From Dipteris shenzhenensis (taxonomy: Eukaryota > Polypodiophyta > Polypodiopsida > Gleicheniales): a DNA stretch of 64,000 bases. Below the pieces are notes generated by a model, which searched no databases, was not told the origin of the DNA, and worked only from the letters and a program-made list of their open reading frames with translations. Made by a program: the position numbers and the translations under genes. Shown here piece after piece: positions 30,301 to 40,195 of this stretch. The DNA lies in NCBI GenBank assembly GCA_047967505.1, contig CM106541.1; one strand, written 5' to 3'. Within the stretch, counting starts at the first letter, position 1. Each line of letters starts with the position of its first letter.

Positions 30301-31890
30301 TTCTTGAGTATATACCATTGTAAATCTTAAGCTCATTGCCATATTGTTTTTCTAGGGTAGCAGACATTTTTTCCTTGTCATCTTTATCAGCAAATATGAC
30401 TATGTTACATAGTCCCACTCTGCCAATGGTGGTATGTAATATTCTATCAAGGAGTTGCGAATGTCATCCGGTGATATTTCATAGACAAAGAAAAGCTGAG
30501 GCCTCTCCCAAGCAGTGTCGTCGGACAAAACATCATTCAATGAAACTCCCTTGCACTCAATACTCTTTCCAAACTCTGAAATGATTTCAGTATGAAAAAA
30601 AAGCCCTTGTTCAAAGTTCTTTCTTTTCTGAGAGTGTGCTTATTGATGACTTTTTGTGCATATGCATACACATTTTCCGGAATGTCACTTGTCATAGAAG
30701 GAGTAATTTCAGATCCATCATCTTCTACCTTCACCCATTTATGCACCTAAGCCTTCTGTTTAGCCGACGGTAAAGCTGATGCCATCTGTCTCACAATGCT
30801 ATGATCAATTTTATGTTGGCTAATTGGAATATTTTTTTCTGCCAACAAATATTCAATTGCACTCTTTACTGCATCACGCTTGACCTGTTGGATGATGCAA
30901 TCTTCCATGCAATGACCTTTATCCTTTTTGCCAAAAAACCATTCTTTGGACATTAATTTCTCTGCAGCAAGACTTGCGTAATTTTCTAGTAAGTTTCTTA
31001 GAGGCCTCCACATCCGAGCTATCATCTCTTTTTTCTCAATCTTCTTTTCCTTGTCTTTAATCAATGATGGAGCCTCATATGTGACATCTCCCTACTCACA
31101 TGCAAGAAACACATCTTTGATCTGATGAAAAACTTCATCACTACGGAAAAGTATGCGTGTGTAGTCTTGATACCTATCCCTTACTGTCTTAAAGCTTGTA
31201 ATCACCTCTGCTCTTTCCTGCTTTCCCCTTGGTACAATGGCACTCAAGCATGTGTAGAACTCAACAAGATTATCTGCTTCCACTTTAGTTGCAGTTCTTT
31301 TGAGAGTGGTCACAGGAGAATGAAAAGTTCTCCATATGGTCCTAGCTTTGAGCAACATCTCTGAAGTGGAGGTGATTTTTCGTAGTGCATAAATGTCATG
31401 ATTAAGTCTTTCCGACTCAATCAAATATTTTTTCTCGTTCTTGAAGATACAAATGCATGCAGAATAGTAGTGAAATTGAGGCACACTTGCGAAGGTTTGA
31501 TAAGTAATTTCTCCTTTGTTGTATGCCTCTCTAGAGAACTCATTACAAGCATAGGCATAGTGCTGACCATCTATTGCCTCAAATGTGCAATGAGCTAAGA
31601 AATTTCTCTTGGCATCCTTTATATGTCGTTTTGGATCATTCACTGAACTCTGTCCTTCTTGAAGTGAGGGAACTTGTTTTCCGAGGAACTTAGTGAATTG
31701 CATCTCAAAATCTATAGGCTGAGAGAAATTGATGGATTGACTATAATCTCCTATGACTGGCCAAAATGCTCTTGGACGGAGTACCAAATTAGAAACAACT
31801 GGTTTTTTTCCATCAATCAAAGCCTGAAAAATCTTTTTAGCATAGACAATATCTAAGGTCCTGCTATTGGTGAAGACACTTGCTTTGACC
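30301..31890 (-). pseudogene. N-terminal exon of the Ulp1-like gene
   Basis: This long open region has no recognised domain. Visible landmarks are YAKKIFQALIDGKKP near its start, then HCTFEAIDGQHYAYACNEF, TIWRTFHSPVTTL and GHCMEDCIIQQVKRDAVKSA. Two in-frame TAGs (31,092-31,094 and 30,747-30,749) break it. A frameshift lies in an eight-T run (minus strand) near 30,596, and another near 30,405. After these, the frame continues (AWERPQLFFVYEISPDDI) up to the TR-GAG-1 insertion. No start codon is visible: upstream of about 31,890 the sequence turns into gypsy RNase H sequence, so the true 5' end is lost. Confidence 0.5.
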
Positions 31891-31899
31891 ACCGTTGAA

Positions 31900-32823
31900 G
31901 CATGTATAACTTGAGTCTTCTGGCCCCATATATATCCTGGATCCTCATCGGGGGTGGTCTTCCTGCCATCAAGTACCCAATGATATCACCACACCATTCT
32001 GGAACAGCATCTATTTGAAATAGTGTGGCATCTGGTAAGTCGTCTTCTACTCCAGTGGCTTCTTCTCCTGACTTGACTCGAGACATGTGATCGGCAATGT
32101 AGTGTTGGGCACCTTTGCGGACCACGATTTTGAAGTTGAATTCTTGCAGCAAGAGGAGCCATCTGGTTATTCTTCCTGTGGTACACGGATGGTTCACAAG
32201 ATAAAGCAATGCTTGATGGTCGGTGTAGAAGACAAAATCATTTGCGAGTAGATAGTGCCAAAATTTCTTCACACTATACACCATTGCTAGGGCTTCTCTT
32301 TCTGTGGTTGTATAGTTGATCTCTGCATCATTGAGTTGTCGACTGGCGAAGTAGACGGGGTAGTCTTTCTTATGTTCACTAGGTTGACAAAGCACACTCC
32401 CAATTGCATACTTGGATCCATCAGTATGAACATGAAAATCAATATCCCAATTGGGAGATATAAGGATGGGTGTTGTGATTAGGCACCATTTTAAAAGCTC
32501 AAAGGCTTGGTCGCACTCTTCGGTCCATAAGAACTCCACTAATAATTTGTAAAGTGGTCTCGCTATCATGGCATACCGCAATATAAATCTTCTATAATAG
32601 CCGGCATGTCCCATAAAGACCTGTACACCTTTGGAATTTGTAGGAGGAGGCAATTCCATGATGACTTTGATTTTGTCCATGTCAGTTGTAATCCCATGTT
32701 GAGAGACGATGTGTCCCAAAACAACTCCGTGGGTGACCATGAACTAGCATTTTGTTGGATTTAGGGAGATGCCATACTCCCTGCATTTGATTAGTACTTC
32801 TTCAAGACATTTGAAGTGGTCTG
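31900..32823 (-). pseudogene. Gypsy-2 RT end and RNase H
   Basis: The RT end shows LGHIVSQHGITTD and the gypsy-type GHAGYYRRFI. RNase H shows FHVHTDGSKYAIGSVLCQ, YTTTEREALAMVYSVKKF and YTDHQALLYLV, so the usual acidic residues are present. It continues to VEDDLPDATLFQID, where gypsy integrase should begin, and stops. An in-frame TAG lies at about 32,744-32,746. After about 31,900 the sequence turns into the Ulp1-like gene. Confidence 0.8.
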
Positions 32824-32967
32824 TGTGGGAGAGGAGAGCACACAACGGGATAGGAGACACCAAAAGTGGTGGAGCAAAAGCTACTCCAGCTTATTCCTCT
32901 ATCATATATATATGAGTATACATGGGCACTGTACAAGTGGGTGGGCACACTGCCCTTTACCCCAACA
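32824..32967 (-). repeat. 3' LTR of Copia-2
   Basis: 144 bp, identical to 38,679-38,822 in my reading. Confidence 0.95.
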
Positions 32968-33002
32968 ACCTCCCACTTAAAGGCAGTGTGCCTTTAAGGG
33001 AG
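32968..33002 (-). promoter_or_regulatory. polypurine tract with overlapping stem-loop (Copia-2)
   Basis: In coding sense the sequence reads CTCCCTTAAAGGCA, a three-base loop, then TGCCTTTAAGTGGGAG, directly before the 3' LTR. The arms pair perfectly apart from one inserted GT. It matches the Copia-1 structure at 21,415-21,450, with the loop size changed. Confidence 0.8.
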
Positions 33003-33058
33003 TATAGTACACATATAATACAATCAGCCATAGGCTGAAAAACAAGATGACCACACCA

Positions 33059-35674
33059 TCATCCTATGCCCATCGGCACTTTACAATGTGCAAAGTGCAT
33101 AGAGGATAAGTTGCTAGCAGACATCAGGTCTGCAGGATAGAAAATGACAAGCTGTAGATGCCTATCAACCAAGATCTCATGCCAGATCTCACTGGGAGAG
33201 TGAACTCTCACCACCACGTGCTCCTGTGCTAAGTCCATAGCACCTGAACTATCACTGTGTAAAGAAAATGTCTCTGTACCACCTGTGACCATAAGCACAT
33301 GCCCTACAATAGACCTCTGCTGGTCTACCCAACCTGCATCACCTGCATGCTGCTCCTGGAAGCATAAGGACCCGATGTCCACAACTGCTTCCCTACTACC
33401 AAAATCTGCCATAATCATGCTACCAAATCCCATTGTAGCAGAAGCAAGAACCGGAAGTGTAGCCCCAATGGCAAACATGTGAGAACCAAGTCTCAACACC
33501 GTCATGGATGCATGAAGTACTATGGCTGCCATATCAACCATAACTTGCTGCTCAACTGATCTGTGATCGTCAAACCTACTGTGTTTCAAGTATGGAGCCA
33601 ATACAAGCAATGGAGTACTCAGTAACTTCCCCCTCTCCATACTGAAACAACCAAGTATCTGAGAAACATCATCAAGACCATGCAGCTCCCACTGCAAAGC
33701 ATCCCTGTCCATAAGGAACCATATGGCAAGTAACCTCAGAAGGATAGCGACCTCCTGAATACTGAGACCATAACCTGTCTCACTGCGCATCACATCCTGA
33801 GCTCTCATAACGGTATCAAACCTATGAAGCCAAGCTCGAGGGGATTGCTTCTGGCCATGGAGGCACTTACGAAGTAAACATATCAATGATTCCTGCCCAT
33901 GCGCAATATGACCCGAGTCAATAACTGCAGAAACCACATCTGTCCTGGCATAACCAGCCAATGGATCATACCGGGCATCATTAGCCAAGGTATCCTCCTC
34001 ACCATGCATAGCCTCATCCTCATCTGCAAGAGGCACTCCGCATCCTGGGAGTAAACTGTAACTGTCCATAGAAGATGCATCAACAATCTCCATAGGAGTA
34101 TAAACCTGTGGAATATTCGAGACATCTGATCGTCTCTGACCAAAATCAGGAAGTAATCGTGGCTGTCCCAACTTTATAATCTGCTCACCATGCGAAAAAC
34201 CTCCCACTCCAAGGGATATGGGCTGCCCGTGCAAAGAATTTGGAGGTATCAGTGCACTTACACCCTCCTGGAACACCACTTTCCTGCTATCCACAGTCCT
34301 GGGCTGTCTAAACATAGCATCCTCTCTGAAATAGACATTATGGCTGTGTATCAACTCTCTAGTTGAAGAATCCCATAACCTGTAGTCCCTACTGGACTCA
34401 CTGTATCCAAGGAAGATAAACCTCCTCGATCGGGAACCATGAGCATAAGCCTCACAGCCAAACACACGTAAATGCTCATAACATGGTGCCCTGCCTGTCA
34501 AGAAGTCAAATGGCACTCTACCATTCAGAGATCTCCTGGGTGACCTGTTAAGCAAGTATGCAGCTGTCTTACATGCCTCAGCCCAATAGCATTCGGTAAG
34601 ACCTGCATACCATAGCATGCTACAAATCCTGTCCAATAGAATCCGATTTATGCCTTCTACCAAGGCATCGTGAGTAGAAAGATGAGGAGTGGTCAACACC
34701 CTCTTGATACCAAGTGTATCACATAGATGCTGAAATCTAGAAGAGGTAAACTCTGCATCACCATTAGTCATCAAGCTCAATAGCTTCTTTCCTGACTGAT
34801 TTTCAGCATTACCCAAGAAGCGCTGAAATGTATCATATACATCATGCTTCTGCCGAATCGGATATACCCATATGTACTTTGTAGCAGCATCAATAAATGT
34901 CACAAAGTAAGAGGCGCCACCCAGTGAAACGGTAGGCATAGGCCCACAAACTGCACTATGAACCAACTGCAATGGTTCAAGATACCTCTCACTGATTGTC
35001 TTCCTCACAAAGGAGGATCCTGACTGCTGACCATCATCACAATCATGACATAAAATTTGAGAGACATCCATAACAGGAATGTATCTCAATGTTGTAAGGG
35101 CTTCCATACCTGCAGTAGACATATGTCCAAGTCTGGCATACCATAAACTAGCTGATGGCTGCTTACTAATCATAAGCATCTTATCCTGGACACCTGATAC
35201 ATGCAATGCATAAGAGAATCCAACACGTGATCCCATAGCCATAACCAGATTGCCTCTAGCAATCTTCCATGCATGATCACCCAAAGAGACATGATAACCT
35301 GCCTCAACTAACTGTCCAGTACTGATCTTGCTCGTAGCAAGTCCTGGTATATGTCTAACCCTCTGTAGAACAAGAATAGAGCCACTAGGCATAACAAGGT
35401 GGATATCCCCATAACCATAGACATCCATAGAATGATCAATGCCCATCAAACCACTCTCCACAATGCATTCCTGATATGCACTGAACCATGACCTATGAGG
35501 GGTCATATGACATGAAGCACATGGATCTAACATCCAATCGCCGAGAATGGGTACATCAGTGGCCAAGAAGGAGGTGTCAGACATAGACAAAAGAATGCCT
35601 TCATCACTGCTACTGTCAGTGGAAACCCTGGCATCCACGCCTTGAAGCTCAACATGCTTCTTCTCCTTCTTCAT
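33059..35674 (-). CDS. Copia-2 pol-like protein with altered catalytic motifs (871 aa)
   Basis: This is an uninterrupted frame from ATG 35,674 to PMGIG and a stop at 33,059. Domain order is copia: protease, integrase, RT, RNase H. The protease site reads WMLDPCASCH where copia has DSGAS. The integrase core has VHSAVCGPM (first Asp is Ala), LMTNGDAEF (second Asp is Asn) and THDALVEGINR (Glu kept). The first zinc-domain His is Tyr (LWYARLGHM). RT is heavily shortened: LLRKCLHGQKQSPRAW is recognisable, but no YVDD box follows. RNase H keeps a fragment (HAGDAGWVDQQRS). An open frame with so many key residues changed is unusual. It may be a structural or RNA-level passenger of a non-autonomous family. 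Confidence 0.85.
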   Translation of the reverse strand: MKKEKKHVELQGVDARVSTDSSSDEGILLSMSDTSFLATDVPILGDWMLDPCASCHMTPHRSWFSAYQECIVESGLMGIDHSMDVYGYGDIHLVMPSGSILVLQRVRHIPGLATSKISTGQLVEAGYHVSLGDHAWKIARGNLVMAMGSRVGFSYALHVSGVQDKMLMISKQPSASLWYARLGHMSTAGMEALTTLRYIPVMDVSQILCHDCDDGQQSGSSFVRKTISERYLEPLQLVHSAVCGPMPTVSLGGASYFVTFIDAATKYIWVYPIRQKHDVYDTFQRFLGNAENQSGKKLLSLMTNGDAEFTSSRFQHLCDTLGIKRVLTTPHLSTHDALVEGINRILLDRICSMLWYAGLTECYWAEACKTAAYLLNRSPRRSLNGRVPFDFLTGRAPCYEHLRVFGCEAYAHGSRSRRFIFLGYSESSRDYRLWDSSTRELIHSHNVYFREDAMFRQPRTVDSRKVVFQEGVSALIPPNSLHGQPISLGVGGFSHGEQIIKLGQPRLLPDFGQRRSDVSNIPQVYTPMEIVDASSMDSYSLLPGCGVPLADEDEAMHGEEDTLANDARYDPLAGYARTDVVSAVIDSGHIAHGQESLICLLRKCLHGQKQSPRAWLHRFDTVMRAQDVMRSETGYGLSIQEVAILLRLLAIWFLMDRDALQWELHGLDDVSQILGCFSMERGKLLSTPLLVLAPYLKHSRFDDHRSVEQQVMVDMAAIVLHASMTVLRLGSHMFAIGATLPVLASATMGFGSMIMADFGSREAVVDIGSLCFQEQHAGDAGWVDQQRSIVGHVLMVTGGTETFSLHSDSSGAMDLAQEHVVVRVHSPSEIWHEILVDRHLQLVIFYPADLMSASNLSSMHFAHCKVPMGIG

Positions 35675-35681
35675 GTCATTC

Positions 35682-36224
35682 TTAATTTTTGCTCTTCTTC
35701 TTGTATTTTCTCAGCCATTTCCAGCAATACTTTTTCATGTGGCCATACTTTCCACAATAGAAACATCTAACACAAGTCCGAGAGCTAGACTTGCTCCTGG
35801 AATTCCCCCTTGAACATGACCTGTTTCTACCAATAGATCTACCTTTGGAGTGCATATCAAGGCTGTAATTCAGCCCATCAATACATTTCAGCCCATCATG
35901 CTGTAACATAACACTATCATGGTCATACATCCGGCATATACGAGTATAGAACTCATATGCATGGCAATCTACACCCTGTACACCATCCTGTACCTGCAAG
36001 TAGACTGACTTTGAGAGTGATGACTGAATGATAGAGCATGCTTGCTCATCCATGTCATCCCAATCACTCTGTTTAATGCTATTAGGCTTGACACCTTTGC
36101 ATTGAATGGGCTTATGCTGCCTCTTCTGCACTAACACATCATAAATCTGCTCTTTCCAATACTGAAAGTTTGATCCATCCAACCTCTCAATATCAAAGAG
36201 GGCACTACCAGCTGTAGATGCCAT
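35682..36224 (-). CDS. Copia-2 gag (180 aa)
   Basis: It starts at ATG 36,224 (MASTAGSALFDIERLDGSN), matching the Copia-1 gag start, although the frame is open further upstream. It is shorter than usual: the middle of the copia gag domain is missing between about HDSVMLQHDG and LNYSLDMHSKG. An Arg/Ser-rich region precedes one intact CCHC knuckle, CFYCGKYGHMKKYC. It ends in a Lys-rich tail at TAA 35,682-35,684. The pol-like frame starts eight bases later in the +1 frame. Confidence 0.8.
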   Translation of the reverse strand: MASTAGSALFDIERLDGSNFQYWKEQIYDVLVQKRQHKPIQCKGVKPNSIKQSDWDDMDEQACSIIQSSLSKSVYLQVQDGVQGVDCHAYEFYTRICRMYDHDSVMLQHDGLKCIDGLNYSLDMHSKGRSIGRNRSCSRGNSRSKSSSRTCVRCFYCGKYGHMKKYCWKWLRKYKKKSKN

Positions 36225-38664
36225 ATCTGTGGCACAATAGGTCACAACCAAAGAGCAGTATAGTGCAATAGGCAACCCAAATGACCAAAAAATATAGTGT
36301 TGTCCAGACCAATCAGGTCTCCAAATAAACTGGCTGATCCAATGCTCAAAAGCACTCAGCCATAAAGAGGCATAAACAAGTATGTATGCAGCCCCAGTAA
36401 CCTGCCAATGCCTAGCAATCCAAGTAAGAAATGCACTGAACCAAATGAGCAATGCCTGCTCAACCAATGGAAATAGGAGCTCAGCTCAACTATCCATAAA
36501 CATCAGTGCAGCATCCACCAATGCAAATCCATAATGCATCGAAATGGCATTTACTCCAACACACCAATGCATCACCTCAAGCGCGCAATTGTTTGGCAAC
36601 AAAAATCAAGCATTCACCACTTGCCAAATGTGCCAAAGTGACTTGCCAAAATGCCAATAATGCCCTTGGACTGAAGTGAGATCCCAATCACTTTCTGTAA
36701 TTTACTGTGAGTTCCCAATTCACTGTTGTGCAAGAGAAATCCCTACAACAATACCTCACAGCCACTTTGGGCAAAATAACACGCTGTCCCTGTTTTTGAA
36801 CAGCGATATCTTTTCACTGAAAGACCTGATGCCAAAGCTGTAAACAGCAAAGTTGTAGCTGGTAGAAAGATCTACAACTTGTCAGTTGACCTCAAGAGCC
36901 AAATCCTTCTGGATTCTCAGATATTCTCACCTGAAAATCAGCTTCCTGCACATTGGTCACAAATAGACAGCAGACTGCAACTTTTTGTGGTTTTGCAGAG
37001 GCTGTAACTCATGCAGCTTATACCGGATCAACTTGCTTCCAAAAGCAAAGTTGTAGTATTTTCTATGAACTACAACTTTCCAGTTCGGCACAAAGTGCAA
37101 TTCCGCACCAGGAAAGAGATATTCAGTCCTGAAAATGACTGTTTTGTCATAAAAACAGCAACAGCAGCTTCCTTGAATGTTTGCTGCCCTTTACAGCACT
37201 CATCTGCTCCGGCAAAAAACAGCCCCAAAAATGGTCAAAATACATCCAGCAGATCACCCAGTATGTCAACTGCAACACCAGTAAAATGGCAAGTACAATG
37301 CCCAACCAAATCAGCCCCAAGAATGCTCATAGATCAGCAATTAAATAGCCCAAAAGCACTGGCAAAACAGCCCCGAAATGTGCTCCAAATGATGCTAATT
37401 TGACAGGATCTCAATACATCACCGTACCACTGTATGTATCCAACATAGGCAAATAACCATGCATCCAACAAACTGTCAATGCATCTCAACCAGGCATGTA
37501 CCACTGTCAAAGCATGTGTCACTGCCACTGCCAAAGTGATGTATCTGCAAAAAAGATATGCAACCCACTGACTAAATGTAACGGAATGTTCACAAGGACT
37601 AAGATGCACCAGAGTATGTCCGTACAAGGACCCAAATGCACGGGAAGACACGAGCTAACAAAGCTCAACTGCAACCAAAAGAAGCTGCATAGTGCACAAG
37701 CACATATCCCACACAATATCCACAAGGCGTACTTCTGCAAAATGTCCCGCAAAGAGACCAAAATCAGCCAATGCTCAGCTCCAAGACCTCAAATGCAACA
37801 CCGGCTATCCCCCAAGCATTCAACTGCATCAAACATGCAATCCAGAGGCTCCCCAACAGCTCCCAGATGAGCTAGAGACAATGGCAAAGAACTATGCCAA
37901 GACTGGAACATCTCCAAAGACTGAGGCAGCTCCAGCTTCATCAATGTGAAGCCTCCACAGGAATACATGCTCCAAGCGCCCTCTCGGCCCAGCCACGTTC
38001 AAGATGGTGACTCAATAGAGCAAACAGCTCTACAATGGCTCCTCGGCATCGTCAACTCTTCTCTCCATGCAGCTTGCATCGTCCAACGCCATCTCATTTT
38101 TGGCACCCTGAAAGCAACCATGACTCACAATCGCCACGAATGGGCTCACAAGCCAAGCGAAGTCCCATGATCCAAACAGAACAAGCAATAAGAGTGCCTC
38201 TCTAAGTCACAACACAATAGTCAGGCTCCCAGCCACCGAGACACTTCAGCGCCTCAAACTTCAAACAAGCGCCCATGCGACTCAGTCGATCTCAAAGGAG
38301 TTTGCAGTAGCAAACATGCCTAGAGTAGCAACCAAGGCTTCAGCTTCTCCAACGAGCTGCAAGAAAGCAGCCGCCATGACAATTCCTAAGCCGGCCTCTA
38401 TGCAACAGTAGCTCCATTGATGGAACTACAACGAGCACCTAACGCAAGACTCCCGGCTCAACCCACAGTGCACCTTCAACGCCTTCATAGCATCTTCAAT
38501 GTCAATGCTTCTCTACCATGACGAACGAGCTCCACGAGCTCCACCATCGCCATAGCCACCACTCCCAACAAATAGCTCCTTCCATGCCCGTGCTCTACGG
38601 CCATCAGCCTCTCGACAGCTCCATTGCTAAGCTCAGAGAGCTCCTCGTAGATCGAACGCCATGG
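36225..38664 (-). other. Copia-2 long untranslated leader
   Basis: About 2.4 kb with no convincing gene on either strand. It is longer than the Copia-1 leader (1.4 kb). The short plus-strand frames (for example 37,496-37,870) are Cys/His/Ser-rich and have no motif. Confidence 0.5.
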
Positions 38665-38676
38665 GCTCTGATACCA
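38665..38676 (-). promoter_or_regulatory. primer-binding site of Copia-2
   Basis: TGGTATCAGAGC in coding sense, two bases inside the 5' LTR. Confidence 0.95.
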
Positions 38677-38678
38677 GT

Positions 38679-38822
38679 TGTGGGAGAGGAGAGCACACAA
38701 CGGGATAGGAGACACCAAAAGTGGTGGAGCAAAAGCTACTCCAGCTTATTCCTCTATCATATATATATGAGTATACATGGGCACTGTACAAGTGGGTGGG
38801 CACACTGCCCTTTACCCCAACA
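38679..38822 (-). repeat. 5' LTR of Copia-2
   Basis: 144 bp. In coding sense it begins TGTTGGGGTAAAGGGCAGTG and has a TATA-like CATATATATATGATA near position 55. It resembles the Copia-1 LTR start. Confidence 0.95.
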
Positions 38823-38828
38823 GTCTGT

Positions 38829-39358
38829 TTGTTTAAATGGATGCACAAATCATCCAAGAACACCTGTAAAAACTTATTCAAAAATGACTTGAAAACTGTG
38901 AACATGACTCGCTGGAATGTGGCCGAGGCATTACAAAGGCCAAATGGCATGACTCTATATGCAAAAATACCCCATTCTGTAGCAAATGCTATTTTTGATT
39001 GGTCTTGAGGAGCAATTTGCACTTGGTTATAGCCACTGAAGCCATCCAAGAAGCTATATATTTCGGATCTTGCCACCTTTTCCAACACTATTTCTGTTAA
39101 GGGTAGGGGGTAGTGATCCCTAATTGTGGCGGCATTCACATTTTTCAAGTTTACGCATATTCTGAGCTTCTTGTTGCGTTTAGGTACAATGACAATGGGT
39201 GAAACCCAATTAGTGTGCTCTATCTCATAGATGAATCCGGCATCTAAGAGTTTTTCCAGCTCGTCATAAACCATGGTGCCATATTTAAGATTTGTGCGAT
39301 AAGGTCCACATACCTTAGGGTGAGCACCTTCCCTTATAGGTATCGTGTGTACTGCCAC
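38829..39358 (-). pseudogene. Gypsy-2 reverse transcriptase
   Basis: The RT core includes VSPIVIVPKRNKKLRICVN, YPLPLTEIVLEKV, SFLDGFSGYNQVQIAP, YRVMPFGLCNASATFQ and the catalytic FLDD. It breaks at LNKQT, where the Copia-2 LTR begins. A gypsy YRKLN-like motif reads NLKNVN. The upstream part (39,360-39,510) has stops. Confidence 0.85.
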
Positions 39359-39507
39359 TTCTGGTGAAATTCATTTCATCTCTTTATATGACCATGCTAG
39401 GCAGTCACGGTATTCCATTAGGAGGTCTTTGAGTTTGGTTTCATCTTCTTGACGGAGCTGTTTCCCAATGAAAACCAATTTTTCTTCCTCCCCTTCATGG
39501 GCGAGGT

Positions 39508-40062
39508 TTATTGTGCGTGGTTTTGTCGGTCCCTCATAGATTGGAGTTTCTCCAATGCTATCGGTTCAGATTCTCTGAGTGGTCGTGGCATTGCTATTGG
39601 CGCACTGCCACTTGTATAATTCTTGAAGTATTCTAGCCCTTCTCGAAGATCGGCCTCTGATGGGGTTGAACTAGCCTGACATGTGTCATGTGTATTGGGT
39701 GGCATAGTTGCATTTATTAATTTGTTAGGCTCTTCTTTTCTTTCTTTTTCTGAACTCGCTTGATCGAGCTTCATCCGCACATGTGGCTTATATTTTTGAA
39801 ACTTCTTATGTTGGGAACTGTGGGGTAACTTTTCCACTGGTAAGGTGTTTCCCAGTAAGGGTTCATGTGCTGCACATACTCCTTCCAGTCCCTCAGGGGA
39901 CCATTTAAGAGGTGGTGGTTCTGATTTTGAGGGAGCTGACTTTGCAAGGTACAATTCGACAATCCTTGTTTGGACTCGTTCGAATTCATTGAAGTGCTCG
40001 GCCTTGGCTTTTCTGCGATTTCCTCCTTCAGCTTTCTTGCGGGATCTTCTACGGTTATTCAA
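39508..40062 (-). pseudogene. Gypsy-2 gag-protease linker region
   Basis: The 184-codon open region is rich in Lys, Glu and Pro and has no recognised catalytic motif. The motif KYKPHVRMKLD matches the scrap at 1,195-1,445. Stops and shifts separate it from the RT. Confidence 0.45.
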
Positions 40063-40195
40063 CTTTGCGGAGGTTCAACTTTTGGGAGCTCGACTGCCTT
40101 TAGGGCATGCAGAATGGCTAGGTCATTATCAAAGATTTGATCTTCAATTTCAGCATTCGCAGCCTCGTTTTAAGGTCCCAAGGAAAATCTGAGTC

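Larger units (their letters stand above)
9058..31890 (-). pseudogene. Ulp1/C48-like tandem protease gene, split by three retroelements
   Basis: Read on the minus strand, the coding pieces run from 31,890 to 9,058. They comprise an unrecognised N-terminal region of over 500 codons, an acidic linker, two tandem Ulp1-like domains and a Gln/Ser-rich tail ending at TAG 9,058-9,060. Ulp1 (peptidase family C48) proteases remove SUMO or related modifiers; that is family knowledge, not shown for this gene. Three elements interrupt exons: TR-GAG-1 (TSD CCTTT), Copia-1 (TSD ATATC) and Ty3-A (TSD GATTC). Removing each one, with one TSD copy, leaves the frame open at that site. The gene also has several in-frame TAGs, a TGA and at least two frameshifts, so it is a pseudogene. 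It may itself be a captured transposon-borne protease. Confidence 0.65.
32824..38822 (-). mobile_element. Copia-2: copia element with decayed enzymes and identical LTRs (5,999 bp)
   Basis: Two 144-bp LTRs are identical as read, with a perfect TSD GTCTG (32,819-32,823 and 38,823-38,827). The primer-binding site (38,665-38,676) is exact. The internal region has two long open frames, gag and an 871-codon pol-like frame, plus a leader of about 2.4 kb. The enzyme motifs in pol are altered. Because the LTRs become identical at transposition, this copy moved recently, presumably with enzymes supplied by another copia element such as an intact relative of Copia-1. Confidence 0.92.
31893..40195 (-). 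mobile_element. Gypsy-2: Ty3/gypsy fragment, split by Copia-2
   Basis: On the minus strand the order is gag-protease linker (about 40,190-39,508), RT (39,358-38,829), then, after the Copia-2 insertion, the rest of RT and RNase H (32,823-about 31,900). No LTRs were found at either end. The left end abuts the Ulp1-like gene without a TSD, and integrase is absent. It is a truncated remnant that served as the target for Copia-2 (TSD GTCTG). Confidence 0.75.
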
